Of a DNA stretch of 64,000 nucleotides, positions 7,618 to 15,892 are shown one piece after another. Under the pieces are notes generated by a model. It searched no databases, was not told the origin of the DNA, and worked only from the letters and a program-made list of their open reading frames with translations. A program made the translations under genes and the position numbers. Each line of letters opens with the position of its first letter. Within the stretch, counting starts at the first letter, position 1. This DNA is from Phaeobacter italicus (GTDB lineage: Bacteria > Pseudomonadota > Alphaproteobacteria > Rhodobacterales > Rhodobacteraceae), in contig NZ_CVRM01000032.1 in NCBI RefSeq assembly GCF_001258055.1, forward strand, positions 62,001-126,000. The letters are read 5' to 3'.

Positions 7618-9363
7618 TTACATCCTCATATCCACGCCGGCATCCCCAATGTTGAGCGGCGGTGCAGTCATTTCAGAAGGCGCGTCAGCCATCACGGCAG
7701 AGCCTTCCGCAGCAGAGCCACGGCCCTGCCCGGATCCCTGACCCGATTCGCCACCACGGCCACCCTGGCCAGCCGTTTCACCGCCAGAGAACTGGAACGA
7801 AATGTCCTCGAACCCCATGCGGCGGAACTCATCCGCAAGCTCATTGATATGGCGGCGCATCAGATCACCGGTTTCAGGGCGTTCCGTCTGGATCATGACG
7901 CTGACGCCGGTCTCCGTCACCGAAACACGCATGTTCACATGGCCCAGTTCCTTGGGATTTAGCGCCACGTCAACGTTGCGATCTCCCTTGGTGGCAAGTG
8001 CCTCAGCCATCTGATTCGCAATCAGCCGCGGCGTTTCCGGCTTGTGAATGGTGCCCGGGCTCATGGTCGCTTCGGTCAGAAGCTGAGACAGCCCTGGCAT
8101 TTCCATACCGATCAAGCTGGTCCCTGATTGGCCTGCCAGCGGTTCAATCGCAGTAAGTGATTCGATCTGCATCGCAGGCGTTTGGGGCATCGCCGCCGTC
8201 AGCGCGCCAGCCCCCAAACCAAAACGGGCGACCGAATAGACACCATGAGCTGAGGTTGCGGAATAGGTCGGCGTCGCTGTCGAGGTGGAGGACGAAGTCT
8301 GCTCCACAACGGATAGGCGCGCTTCTGCGCGTTCTTTCGATGCGCTGACGGCATCCCGCGCTGCAGATACCGAATCAGCTGCCTGCCCGGCGGAAAGCGC
8401 CGCGGCGGACACTTGCCCCGGATTTTGCCGCATGACCGAGGTCTGGACAGTGGCGCCGGTCTGCGGGTTCGCGTGGATGGCCGCGCCATCCCCTCGCTGA
8501 ACCTGTTGCTGTGCTGTTGATTCGTCGGTTTTCACCGCTGCGACAGATCCTTTTGTCGCCAGATCAACCCGGCTCGCATCCGCTTTATCTGGTGCAACCC
8601 CACTCTGAGCGGCAGGGCCATTTGCCTCGGCCGGGGCCGTCTTTGCTCGTGCGGCGGCAACCTCAACGTCAACAATCCGACCGATTTTCTGATGAACTTC
8701 GTTTGCATCAATGGTGGCAGCTGCCGGATCAGCCTGCGTCGCAGCAGCAACAGCAGACGGATCCGCCGCAATCGCCCCAGCCGCCGCTACGGCTGCCTGA
8801 GACACTTGCGCATGACGCATATCACCCGGCAATGGTGGAGTGGACGGAGCAGCCGCCATCTTTCCTGCTTCGGTAGAGCCGCCATTTGCAGTCGTCTCGG
8901 TCGTCGGTGTCTTGACCTGCCCATCCGCAACGACAGGAGAATCACCCCCCTCGTGATCTGCAACCGGCTGCGGATTTTCTGTCGACACGATACCTTCATC
9001 ACCGCCATCTGCAACCAGATCACCTGTCACAACGGCAATGTCCGACGCCTGATCACGAGGCACGTCCAAACGGACCGAGTCAGGAGCATCCGTATCCACA
9101 CCCTCATCTGGAGCGTCATCGGAGACAGCAGCATCCTTTGCTGTATTTTCGTTGGATTCGTCAGTGTTTGCAGCGACTTCATTCTCTGTCGTCTCTGCAG
9201 CGACAGCCGGTTCAGCTGCTTCGCCAGTCTTTGTTTCTGCTGTGTCTGCCATGACCGCATCAAAGCTCGCGCCTTTGCGGGAATTGGCTGATTCGCCTTG
9301 CTGGATCTTCTCCGATCCTTGCGCGCCACCAGAAAGGGGGCCGGTAAGTGCGTTGATAAACAT
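7618..9363 (-). CDS. fliK: FliK-type flagellar hook-length control protein
   Basis: A 581-residue protein with a long, acidic, alanine- and threonine-rich N-terminal region (molecular ruler) and a folded C-terminal domain. From about residue 440 (LIANQMAEAL, VALNPKELGHVNMRVS, RRHINELADEFRRMG) the sequence matches the Flg_hook domain that contacts FlhB and switches export from hook to filament substrates. The very C-terminus is Gly/Gln-rich. The ruler part is poorly conserved between species, so the call rests on the C-terminal domain and on the following flgD. Confidence 0.92.
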   Translation of the reverse strand: MFINALTGPLSGGAQGSEKIQQGESANSRKGASFDAVMADTAETKTGEAAEPAVAAETTENEVAANTDESNENTAKDAAVSDDAPDEGVDTDAPDSVRLDVPRDQASDIAVVTGDLVADGGDEGIVSTENPQPVADHEGGDSPVVADGQVKTPTTETTANGGSTEAGKMAAAPSTPPLPGDMRHAQVSQAAVAAAGAIAADPSAVAAATQADPAAATIDANEVHQKIGRIVDVEVAAARAKTAPAEANGPAAQSGVAPDKADASRVDLATKGSVAAVKTDESTAQQQVQRGDGAAIHANPQTGATVQTSVMRQNPGQVSAAALSAGQAADSVSAARDAVSASKERAEARLSVVEQTSSSTSTATPTYSATSAHGVYSVARFGLGAGALTAAMPQTPAMQIESLTAIEPLAGQSGTSLIGMEMPGLSQLLTEATMSPGTIHKPETPRLIANQMAEALATKGDRNVDVALNPKELGHVNMRVSVTETGVSVMIQTERPETGDLMRRHINELADEFRRMGFEDISFQFSGGETAGQGGRGGESGQGSGQGRGSAAEGSAVMADAPSEMTAPPLNIGDAGVDMRM

Positions 9364-9412
9364 TGGCTTCCAGACATTCTATCTCGGTGTCTGGCACCTT
9401 AGCGCCAATCAG

Positions 9413-9427
9413 TTACGGCAATTTTAA
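9413..9427 (+). promoter_or_regulatory. CtrA-like motif in the fliK / flgJ-like divergent promoter
   Basis: TTAC-N7-TTAA followed by C, one mismatch from the CtrA consensus TTAA-N7-TTAA. It lies between fliK (starts 9363, minus) and the rod-binding gene (starts 9490, plus), so it could control either or both. Binding is inferred from the motif only. Confidence 0.5.
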
Positions 9428-9489
9428 CCGATCATCGGCCAAACTCTGAAAAATCGAAGCAATTTCGACGTCTCAGAATGAGGTACAGA

Positions 9490-9780
9490 ATGGAACAGAT
9501 TGCTCATATGCCAAGCGTTCAGCGCGCAGGCATAATAAAGTCGCAACCCCAGGATCCCCTGCGCAAGGCTGCCCAGGATCTTGAAGCGACGTTTCTTACG
9601 GAAATGTTGAAATCTGCCGGATTGGGCGAAACCAGCGAAACCATGGGTGGTGGCGCAGGTGAAGACCAATTCTCCAGCTTTCTTGTCCGCGCCCAGGCGG
9701 AACAAATCACCAAAGCAGGCGGGATCGGTCTCGCCGAATCTCTTTATCACGCATTGAAAAAGGCACAGGACAATGACTGA
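9490..9780 (+). CDS. flgJ: FlgJ-like rod-binding protein
   Basis: A 96-residue protein from the ATG at 9490; GAGG sits six bases before it, better than for the ATG at 9478. The sequence (KAAQDLEATFLTEMLKSAG, then FSSFLVRAQAEQITKAGGIG) is the N-terminal rod-chaperone domain of FlgJ. The C-terminal muramidase domain of enterobacterial FlgJ is absent, as in other alphaproteobacteria. The separate lytic transglycosylase at 22806–23606 is a good candidate to supply that activity. It overlaps the next gene by 8 bases. Confidence 0.85.
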   Translation: MEQIAHMPSVQRAGIIKSQPQDPLRKAAQDLEATFLTEMLKSAGLGETSETMGGGAGEDQFSSFLVRAQAEQITKAGGIGLAESLYHALKKAQDND

Positions 9781-10132
9781 TCGCACCCCTCAGGACATGA
9801 TTGAACAGCTCGACGACCTGCTGGATCAAGAGCGCATCGCGCTGCTTGCAGGTGATCTCCATGAACTGGAGCCGCTTCTCGCTCAGAAAGAAGAGATCAT
9901 CACCGCGCTGAACATGGCCGGTGATCTGGAGCGCGAAACACTGGAAAGCGTTCAAAGCAAAGTCACCCGCAATCAGGCCCTTCTGGACAGTGCAATGGAA
10001 GGCATTCGTGCCGTGGCCGCCCGAATGGCGGAACTGCGTCGCGTGCGCAAAGGACTGGATGTCTATGACCAGGCCGGCCGCAAGACCCGTTTTGCCACTC
10101 GTGGCGCACCTACTCTGGAAAAACGCGCCTGA
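9773..10132 (+). CDS. FlgN-like flagellar export chaperone
   Basis: A 119-residue, mostly alpha-helical protein with many Glu, Leu and Arg residues. The pattern (IEQLDDLLDQERIALLAGDL, then LLAQKEEIITAL) is typical of FlgN-type chaperones, which protect the hook-filament junction proteins FlgK and FlgL before export. It overlaps the flgJ-like gene by 8 bases and precedes the flagellin gene. FlgN proteins diverge quickly, so the family call is likely but not certain. Confidence 0.65.
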   Translation: MTDRTPQDMIEQLDDLLDQERIALLAGDLHELEPLLAQKEEIITALNMAGDLERETLESVQSKVTRNQALLDSAMEGIRAVAARMAELRRVRKGLDVYDQAGRKTRFATRGAPTLEKRA

Positions 10133-10174
10133 TCGGAAAATTTTGGAAAAATTCTAGCAATGGAATTCGCGGCA

Positions 10175-10189
10175 TTAGCACTCCTTTAG
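10175..10189 (+). promoter_or_regulatory. CtrA-like motif upstream of flagellin
   Basis: TTAG-N7-TTAG, with the spacing of a CtrA full site and one mismatch per half. It is also a direct repeat, TTAGCAC at 10175 and 10186, 11 bases apart. It lies about 150 bases before the flagellin start in a 208-base leader that contains no other gene. Confidence 0.4.
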
Positions 10190-10340
10190 CACATATTGGG
10201 CCAATGTCGCTTTGCACCTTCCAAAGAGGTGGCGCGGAAGCCGGATGGCGGAACGCATGGTCAGAAAGACGTCAGAGAGCGCCCTTCGGGGCAGGGAAAA
10301 CCAGAGGTAAAATAGGCCTCGAACTAAAGGAATACATGCT

Positions 10341-11153
10341 ATGTCCAGCATTCTGACTAACAACGGCGCAATGGTTGCTCTGCAGACTCTGAAGTCTGTA
10401 AACATGGACCTGAACGACACCCAGAGCCAGATCTCCACCGGTAAGCGCATCGGTTCTGCAAAGGACAACGCTGCTGTTTGGGCGATCTCCAAAACCATGG
10501 ACTCCGATATTGCCGGTTATAACTCGGTTCAGGAATCCCTGGGCGTGGGTGAGGCAACTGTTGCTGTTGCTCTGTCCGGTGCCGAACAGATCGTTGAAAC
10601 TCTGACCGAGATGAAACAGCTGGCGATTTCCGCAAACTCGGAAAACGTGGATCACGCCAAAATCCAGGACAGCCTCGCCAAGAAAGCGGCACAGATCGAA
10701 TCCATCATCGACTCTGCTGAATTCAACGGTGCCAACCTTCTGGATGCGGCAACCACAACTCAGCTGACCGTTCTTGGCGGTCTGGATCCGTCCGCGGACA
10801 CCATCACCGTAACATCGATCAACTCGGCCTCGAATCTCGACACCTCCGGTATCACCGCGATTACCGACGTTGCGACCGCGTCTACTGCGCTGACTGAGAT
10901 CGAAACCATGCTGGGCAATGCGATTGACGCTTCCGCTCAGCTGGGTGCGGACTCCAACCGCCTGAGCGACCAGAGCAAGTTCGTGTCGAAGCTGAACGAC
11001 TCCCTGAAAATGGGCGTCAGCACCATGACCGACACCAACATGGAAGAATCGTCTGCTCGACTGAAGGCGCTTCAGACCCAGCAGCAGCTGGCAGTACAGT
11101 CTCTGTCGATTGCAAACCAGGCACCGCAGACCCTGATGTCGCTGTTCCGTTAA
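10341..11153 (+). CDS. fliC: Flagellin
   Basis: A 270-residue flagellin with the conserved N-terminal D0/D1 helices (SSILTNNGAMVALQTL, then STGKRIGSAKDNAA) and C-terminal helices (ESSARLKALQTQQQLAVQSL), ending in LMSLFR. The central variable region is short, giving a compact alphaproteobacterial filament subunit. It is the only flagellin in the window. The start has AAGGA upstream. The gene is followed by a strong hairpin and then by flaF and flbT, the usual flagellin regulators in this class. Confidence 0.97.
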   Translation: MSSILTNNGAMVALQTLKSVNMDLNDTQSQISTGKRIGSAKDNAAVWAISKTMDSDIAGYNSVQESLGVGEATVAVALSGAEQIVETLTEMKQLAISANSENVDHAKIQDSLAKKAAQIESIIDSAEFNGANLLDAATTTQLTVLGGLDPSADTITVTSINSASNLDTSGITAITDVATASTALTEIETMLGNAIDASAQLGADSNRLSDQSKFVSKLNDSLKMGVSTMTDTNMEESSARLKALQTQQQLAVQSLSIANQAPQTLMSLFR

Positions 11154-11162
11154 GGGCAGCTT

Positions 11163-11195
11163 GATCTGGGGCGCGTCATTCGCGCGCCCCAGATC
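11163..11195 (+). other. Strong hairpin after the flagellin gene, no T-run
   Basis: A perfect 13-bp stem (11163–11175 with 11183–11195) and a 7-base loop begin 9 bases after the flagellin stop. No run of T follows, so it is a weak terminator but a good 3' stabiliser of flagellin mRNA. It separates flagellin from flaF-flbT. Confidence 0.7.
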
Positions 11196-11237
11196 CCATA
11201 TCGCAGAGAATCTGTAGATTACATGTTAGGATAACAC

Positions 11238-11609
11238 GTGAATGCCCTTCTAAAGGCGAAGAGCGCCTATTCGGCGGCAAAGGCCCCGACACGAACTGCC
11301 AAAAACCTTGAATATGAAGTCATCGCGCGCATCACCCGCCGCATGGTTGCCGCCGCCCAAAAAGGTCGGCCTGGTTTCAAGGAACTGGTGGAAGCCCTGA
11401 AAGATAACCGAAAACTCTGGTCTATTTTCGCGGACGAAGTCGCCAATCCGGAGAACCCTCTCCCCGAAGATCTCAAGTCTCAGCTGCTCTACCTTAGGGA
11501 ATTTACAAATCAACACACCAGCAAAGTCATGGCCCGCAAGGCGGATGTCCGGATGCTGGTGGAAATCAATACGGCCATCATGCGTGGCCTTCGCAGCGGA
11601 GCGTCGTAA
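11238..11609 (+). CDS. flaF: FlaF, flagellin biosynthesis regulator
   Basis: A 123-residue protein with a GTG start preceded by AGGAT. It has the FlaF pattern, including KNLEYEVIARITRRM near residue 22 and LWSIFADEVANPENPLPEDL in the middle. In Caulobacter, FlaF is needed for flagellin synthesis and export and acts opposite to FlbT. It is separated from flbT by three bases, so both are made from one message. Confidence 0.93.
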   Translation: MNALLKAKSAYSAAKAPTRTAKNLEYEVIARITRRMVAAAQKGRPGFKELVEALKDNRKLWSIFADEVANPENPLPEDLKSQLLYLREFTNQHTSKVMARKADVRMLVEINTAIMRGLRSGAS

Positions 11610-11612
11610 GAT

Positions 11613-12017
11613 ATGAGCGGATTGGTTCTGAAACTTGCCCCAAAAGAGCGGGTCCTGGTCAACGGAGCGGTGATCGAAAACGGTGATCGTCGCAGCCGGT
11701 TGTCCATTGTGACCCCCGATGCCAACATTCTGCGTCTGCGTGACGCGATCCATCCCGAAGAAGCCAACACACCGGTGCGCCGCGTGTGCTATGCGGCCCA
11801 GCTGGTTCTGTCCGGCGATGTGAATGGCGAAGATGACCGCCTGCAGATGCTCCGCCGCATCGAAGAGCTGAGCCAGGTCTTTACCGATCCTGACAGCCGG
11901 GCCTCGCTTGCCGAAGCAACGGATGCTGTCTTGTCGGACAATCATTACCGGTGCCTCAAGGCTCTGCGTGCACTTCTGCCGCGCGAAGACCGTCTTCTGG
12001 CGGTACGTCCTTCCTGA
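11613..12017 (+). CDS. flbT: FlbT, flagellin mRNA repressor
   Basis: A 134-residue protein with the FlbT core (LVLKLAPKERVLVNGAVIEN, then RLSIVTPDANILR). FlbT binds the 5' leader of flagellin mRNA and promotes its decay until hook assembly is complete. The 208-base flagellin leader upstream is a possible target. The gene ends the flagellin–flaF–flbT unit; a strong terminator follows at 12156–12188. Confidence 0.94.
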   Translation: MSGLVLKLAPKERVLVNGAVIENGDRRSRLSIVTPDANILRLRDAIHPEEANTPVRRVCYAAQLVLSGDVNGEDDRLQMLRRIEELSQVFTDPDSRASLAEATDAVLSDNHYRCLKALRALLPREDRLLAVRPS

Positions 12018-12155
12018 TTTTTGGGCACTATGGCAGCCGAACCATTCGGCTGCATTGACCAAGAAATCTCTGATCGCCGACAAGTGGACCTTGTCCAACA
12101 CCAAGACAGCCCCAGTCGGCAAAAATAAGAAATGCAGTCTCTGCCTTGCAAGAAT

Positions 12156-12188
12156 ACGCCGCGCCTCAAAGGTGCGGCGTCTTTTTTT
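12156..12188 (+). terminator. Rho-independent terminator after flaF-flbT
   Basis: The stem ACGCCGC/GCGGCGT (12156–12180) is followed by seven T residues at 12182–12188. It ends plus-strand transcripts from the flagellin–flbT block. Confidence 0.85.
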
Positions 12189-12272
12189 GTTGGGGGCGCT
12201 CCGATTGTCGGTTCCTGCCAGGGTAGCAGAATGGTTGCCTGTTTTTCGTGCTATTTCTTGCATTCAGCAGCA

Positions 12273-12304
12273 GACAAAAAGAAAGGCGCCCGGTCAGGCG
12301 CCTT
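12273..12304 (-). terminator. Rho-independent terminator after fliI
   Basis: A perfect 8-bp stem (12283–12290 with 12297–12304), followed on the minus strand by TTTCTTTTT. It lies 34 bases past the fliI stop. Confidence 0.75.
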
Positions 12305-12337
12305 ATCTTTCTGAATGATTCTGGCGTCATCGATCTA

Positions 12338-13666
12338 TCAACGCAGGGCACCCGCCCGGCGGACCATCAACATCAACCTGTTGAAGCTGCTTTTGATACC
12401 GTCTGGATCGGATTTCCCGAAGAATGAATCCAGCTCCGGCCAGAGCTTCACTGCCTGATCAAGCGTTACGTCATTGCCCTCCGAATACAGACCGGCGCGG
12501 ATCATCACTTCTGACTGCTCGTACGCGCCAAGATATTTCCGCACATCCAGAATGGCGGCATTTTCCTCTTCGGTGGCCGCTGCAGGCAGACTGCGCGACA
12601 CCGATCGAGACACATCAACAGCCGGAAACCGGCCGCGCTCTGCGATTTCACGGTTGAGAACGATATGACCATCCAGAACGCCACGCAGGATGTCGGCGAT
12701 TGGCTCATCCATGTCCGAGCCGGCAACCAGAACGCTGAAGACGGCCGTGATATCCCCCTGACCGTCGCTGCCTGGCCCTGCACGCTCGCAAAGCCCGGTG
12801 ATCAGCGGGGTCACCGAGGGTGGATAGCCCCGCAAAGCAGGTGCCTCGCCGGAAGCAACCGCAATCTCGCGGTGGGCTTCGGCAAAACGCGTGACGGAGT
12901 CTGCGAGGAACAGAACGTTTTTGCCCTGGTCACGGAAATGCTCGGCGACGGCCATCGCCGACCAGGCACAGCGGCGCCGCACCAATGCCGACTGGTCGGA
13001 GGTCGCGGCCACAACAACCGCGCGTTTCATCCCGTCAGGACCAAGAACCTCATTGACGAAGTGGTTGACCTCGCGTCCCCGCTCCCCGATCAGCGCCATA
13101 ACCACGACATCTGCTTCCATATTTTGGGCCAAAGTCGCCAAAAGCGTGGATTTCCCAACGCCAGATCCCGCAAAAAGACCAACACGCTGGCCTTTCACGA
13201 TGGGGAGAATCGTATTGAAAACCGCGAGCCCAGTCGCGAGTCGCTCTCCCATCGGCCGACGCTCTGCAGCTTTTGGGGGCGCCGCCATCAGGTCACGTGC
13301 GGTTTCTCCGCGCATCATCGGGCGCCCGTCAAGCGGCGCACCAAAAGGATCAATGACGCGGCCAATCCAGCTGTCGGCAGGCGCAAATTCCGGTGTCGGA
13401 TGCAACAAAACCGGATCACCTACGGCAACCCGATCAGGGGCAGTATCCGGCAACATACTGATTTCTCTTCCAGAAATTCGCATCACCTCGCCTTGCAGCG
13501 GATCTTTACCTCCGCGCCGCAGGACCAAGCGATCGCCGATCCGTGCCTGACCGTCCAGCCCTGATACTGCAATAGCACCCCCAGAAATTTCGGTTACACG
13601 GCCCACCGCAGCGGACAGGCGCTTGTTCGCCAAATCTTGGGTCAAGGCATTGATGGCTGAGATCAT
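12338..13666 (-). CDS. fliI: FliI, flagellar export ATPase
   Basis: A 442-residue F1-beta-like ATPase starting at the ATG at 13666; a longer frame to 13948 runs into flgB and is rejected. It has Walker A (GLFAGSGVGKSTLL), Walker B (VVVMALIGERGREV) and the export-ATPase stretch ENVLFLADSVTRFA-like (KNVLFLADSVTRFAEAHRE). FliI unloads export substrates from chaperones at the flagellar gate with FliH (30697–31293) and FliJ. It stands alone on the minus strand, divergent from flgB. Confidence 0.96.
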   Translation of the reverse strand: MISAINALTQDLANKRLSAAVGRVTEISGGAIAVSGLDGQARIGDRLVLRRGGKDPLQGEVMRISGREISMLPDTAPDRVAVGDPVLLHPTPEFAPADSWIGRVIDPFGAPLDGRPMMRGETARDLMAAPPKAAERRPMGERLATGLAVFNTILPIVKGQRVGLFAGSGVGKSTLLATLAQNMEADVVVMALIGERGREVNHFVNEVLGPDGMKRAVVVAATSDQSALVRRRCAWSAMAVAEHFRDQGKNVLFLADSVTRFAEAHREIAVASGEAPALRGYPPSVTPLITGLCERAGPGSDGQGDITAVFSVLVAGSDMDEPIADILRGVLDGHIVLNREIAERGRFPAVDVSRSVSRSLPAAATEEENAAILDVRKYLGAYEQSEVMIRAGLYSEGNDVTLDQAVKLWPELDSFFGKSDPDGIKSSFNRLMLMVRRAGALR

Positions 13667-13753
13667 GTTCTGCGTCTCCAACTGTTCCTGAAAACAATTT
13701 CTAAAGGAATCGGGGTTAAGCCTTGATTGAAATTGATCGAGGGAGAAGCCCCG

Positions 13754-14143
13754 GTGTTCAAAGAACTGAACGTCTTTAAAATTGCGTATTCCATGGCGAC
13801 CCATGCGGGTAAGCGCCAGGCATTGGTTGCACAGAACATCGCCAATGCGGATACCCCCGGCTACAACGCCAAGGACATCAAGCCCTTTAAAGAAGTCTAC
13901 GAACAGCGTGCTCGGCCCGGCGACATGATTGCCAGCCGTGCCAACCATCTGAACGGTGGCAGCGGTGCAGACATGAACTGGGCCGTGACTGAACAGCGCG
14001 GCGGCGGCGACCCCAACGACAATTCCGTTTCTCTAGAAGCCGAAATCCTGAAAGGGGTCGAGGTCAAGCGTCAGCACGACCGCGCATTGGCGATCTACAA
14101 ATCGTCGATGAAAGTCCTGCGCGCCAGCCTTGGCAAGAACTGA
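13754..14143 (+). CDS. flgB: FlgB, proximal rod protein
   Basis: A 129-residue rod protein. I choose the GTG at 13754, preceded by GAGGGAGAAG, over the TTG at 13727; this gives the normal FlgB length. The rod motif (QNIANADTPGYNAKD) lies near residues 30–44. FlgB joins the MS ring/export gate to the rod. It opens a nine-gene basal-body operon (flgB-flgC-fliE-fliQ-flgF-flgG-flgA-flgH-fliL) transcribed divergently from fliI. Confidence 0.94.
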   Translation: MFKELNVFKIAYSMATHAGKRQALVAQNIANADTPGYNAKDIKPFKEVYEQRARPGDMIASRANHLNGGSGADMNWAVTEQRGGGDPNDNSVSLEAEILKGVEVKRQHDRALAIYKSSMKVLRASLGKN

Positions 14144-14155
14144 GGAGGGTAGACC

Positions 14156-14548
14156 ATGAGCGAATTTGCCAAATCACTTTCTATCTCTGCCAGTGCACTG
14201 CAGGCCCAATCGACCCGCCTGCGTCACGTGTCTGAGAATATCTCCAACGCCGACACCCCCGGCTATCGCCGCAAGACTGTCCCGTTTGAGGCGGTGCGCG
14301 ACCTGTCAGCTGATGTCGAAAAAGTCTCTGTCGGACCTGTGCGTCTGGACCGCTCTGACCTGGAGCAGGTCTACGATCCGTCCCACCCGCTGGCAGATGA
14401 CAGCGGCCACTACAAAGGATCAAATGTCGATCTGATGATCGAAATCGCTGACGCCCGCGAGGCGCAGCGCAGCTACGAAGCCAACCTCAAGATGTTCGAG
14501 CAGGGGCGCCAGATGTCCTCTTCGCTGATGGATCTCTTGCGCCGCTAA
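14156..14548 (+). CDS. flgC: FlgC, proximal rod protein
   Basis: A 130-residue rod protein with the N-terminal motif (VSENISNADTPGYRRKTVPF) and a C-terminal helix ending in SSLMDLLRR. It polymerises on FlgB in the proximal rod. A GAGGAGGG ribosome site precedes the ATG. Confidence 0.95.
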   Translation: MSEFAKSLSISASALQAQSTRLRHVSENISNADTPGYRRKTVPFEAVRDLSADVEKVSVGPVRLDRSDLEQVYDPSHPLADDSGHYKGSNVDLMIEIADAREAQRSYEANLKMFEQGRQMSSSLMDLLRR

Positions 14549-14589
14549 CCTGAATTCGACCAACCCCACTTTATTACTGGAGATCCAGA

Positions 14590-14886
14590 ATGGATATTCG
14601 CAGTCTTTCCGCCACCTCCGGCTATGCCGCCGCCCGCCCGGCCACAAAAATCGACTCGGAACACACGGCAACCAGCCCCACGGCGCGGATCAAAGCCAGC
14701 TTTGAAGAGTTCAACAACACTCTGCAGCAAAGCGAACAGACCTCTGTCACCGCGATGACCGGAAATGGCGACCCGCACGCGCTGGTCCAGGCGCTGGCGC
14801 AGACTGAACTGGCTGTCGAAACAGCGGTGACCGTCCGCAACAAGGTTGTCGAAGCCTATCAGGAAATCCTGCGGATGCCGGTGTAA
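14590..14886 (+). CDS. fliE: FliE, hook-basal body complex protein
   Basis: A 98-residue protein with the FliE C-terminal pattern (DPHALVQALAQTELAVETAV, then EAYQEILRMPV). FliE links the MS ring/export gate to the rod and is the first rod-type protein exported. It lies between flgC and fliQ, as expected. Confidence 0.92.
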   Translation: MDIRSLSATSGYAAARPATKIDSEHTATSPTARIKASFEEFNNTLQQSEQTSVTAMTGNGDPHALVQALAQTELAVETAVTVRNKVVEAYQEILRMPV

Positions 14887-14890
14887 CGCC

Positions 14891-15163
14891 ATGCTGAGCG
14901 AGGGGATTTTCTACGACACGCTACGCCAGGCTCTGTGGACCTCTGTGATCATGTCCACACCGATCCTGTTGGTGGCGCTGGTTGTTGGTCTGGCTATCGG
15001 CCTGTTCCAGGCGCTGACCTCGGTGCAGGAAATGACACTGACCTTTGTCCCCAAAGTTACAGCAATCGTTATCGTTTTCTGGATGACCATGGGCTTCATG
15101 ACGCAGTCCTTGGTCGCATTCTTTGAAGGGCACATCGTGCCGTTGATCGCAGGAGGTCTGTGA
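14891..15163 (+). CDS. fliQ: FliQ, flagellar export gate protein
   Basis: A 90-residue protein with two hydrophobic helices (about residues 17–38 and 52–75) and the family motif FQALTSVQEMTLTFVPK between them. It starts at the ATG at 14891, four bases after the fliE stop. FliP, FliQ and FliR form the helical export gate; fliR and fliP are elsewhere in this cluster. Its TGA stop overlaps the flgF start (TGATG). Confidence 0.95.
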   Translation: MLSEGIFYDTLRQALWTSVIMSTPILLVALVVGLAIGLFQALTSVQEMTLTFVPKVTAIVIVFWMTMGFMTQSLVAFFEGHIVPLIAGGL

Positions 15164-15882
15164 TGGGTGTCACCGGTTACACCACTTTGTCCCGCCAGTC
15201 GGGTCTGATGCGCGAAATGCGGGTTGTTGCAAACAACATCGCAAACGCCGCCACCACTGGCTACCGTTCCGAAGGGCTGATCTTTTCGGAGTTCATTCAA
15301 TCTGCTCCCGGCCAGGAATCCCTGTCGATGGCGCGCGCCAACATCCGCAACACCTCTCTGGCGCAGGGTCAGCTGACCCAGACCGGTGGTGATCTGGATC
15401 TGGCACTGGAAGGCGACGGCTATTTCATGGTCGAAACCCCAATGGGCGAACGTCTGACCCGATCAGGCACCTTTTCCACCAATGCCGCCGGCGATCTGGT
15501 GACCATGGATGGGTACCGGGTTCTCGACGCAGGCCGCGCGCCGATGTTTGTTCCTGGTGATGCCAAATCGGTGAAATTTGGCGCAGACGGCACGCTCAGC
15601 GTGGATGGGCGGGCATTGGGCCAGATCGGCATTTTCAAGCCGGAACAAACCCACCAGATGGTGCGCGAGGACGGCGTGATGTTCCGCGTCGATGGTGAAG
15701 TAGAAGCTGCGTTTGAAACCCGCGTTCTGCAAGGCTTTCTCGAAGGATCGAACGTCAACGCCATTTCCGAAGTCGCCCGCATGGTCGAAATCCAGCGCGC
15801 CTATGAAATGGGTCAGAGTTTCCTGGAAACCGAAGACCAGCGTGTACGCGACGCCATCAAGAAACTGATCAAGACAACCTAG
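15163..15882 (+). CDS. flgF: FlgF, proximal rod protein
   Basis: A 239-residue rod protein starting at the ATG at 15163, overlapping the fliQ stop; AGGAGG lies just upstream. The N-terminal rod motif (VVANNIANAATTGYRSEG), the internal GDGYFMVETPMGERLTRSG and the C-terminal helix (SEVARMVEIQRAYEMGQSF) are those of FlgF. Confidence 0.95.
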   Translation: MGVTGYTTLSRQSGLMREMRVVANNIANAATTGYRSEGLIFSEFIQSAPGQESLSMARANIRNTSLAQGQLTQTGGDLDLALEGDGYFMVETPMGERLTRSGTFSTNAAGDLVTMDGYRVLDAGRAPMFVPGDAKSVKFGADGTLSVDGRALGQIGIFKPEQTHQMVREDGVMFRVDGEVEAAFETRVLQGFLEGSNVNAISEVARMVEIQRAYEMGQSFLETEDQRVRDAIKKLIKTT

Positions 15883-15892
15883 GAGTAAGCCA

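Larger units (their letters stand above)
12018..12337. other. Intergenic region between flbT and fliI
   Basis: A 320-base convergent gap. It contains a perfect hairpin (9-bp arms 12033–12041 and 12045–12053, 3-base loop), then a plus-strand terminator for flbT, then a minus-strand terminator for fliI. I see no gene, although a short transcript ending at the first terminator is possible. Confidence 0.6.

Noticed and set aside
13716-13730. CtrA site between fliI and flgB
   Set aside because: The best match is TTAA-N7-TTGA, partly overlapping the flgB leader; it is weaker than the five sites reported.
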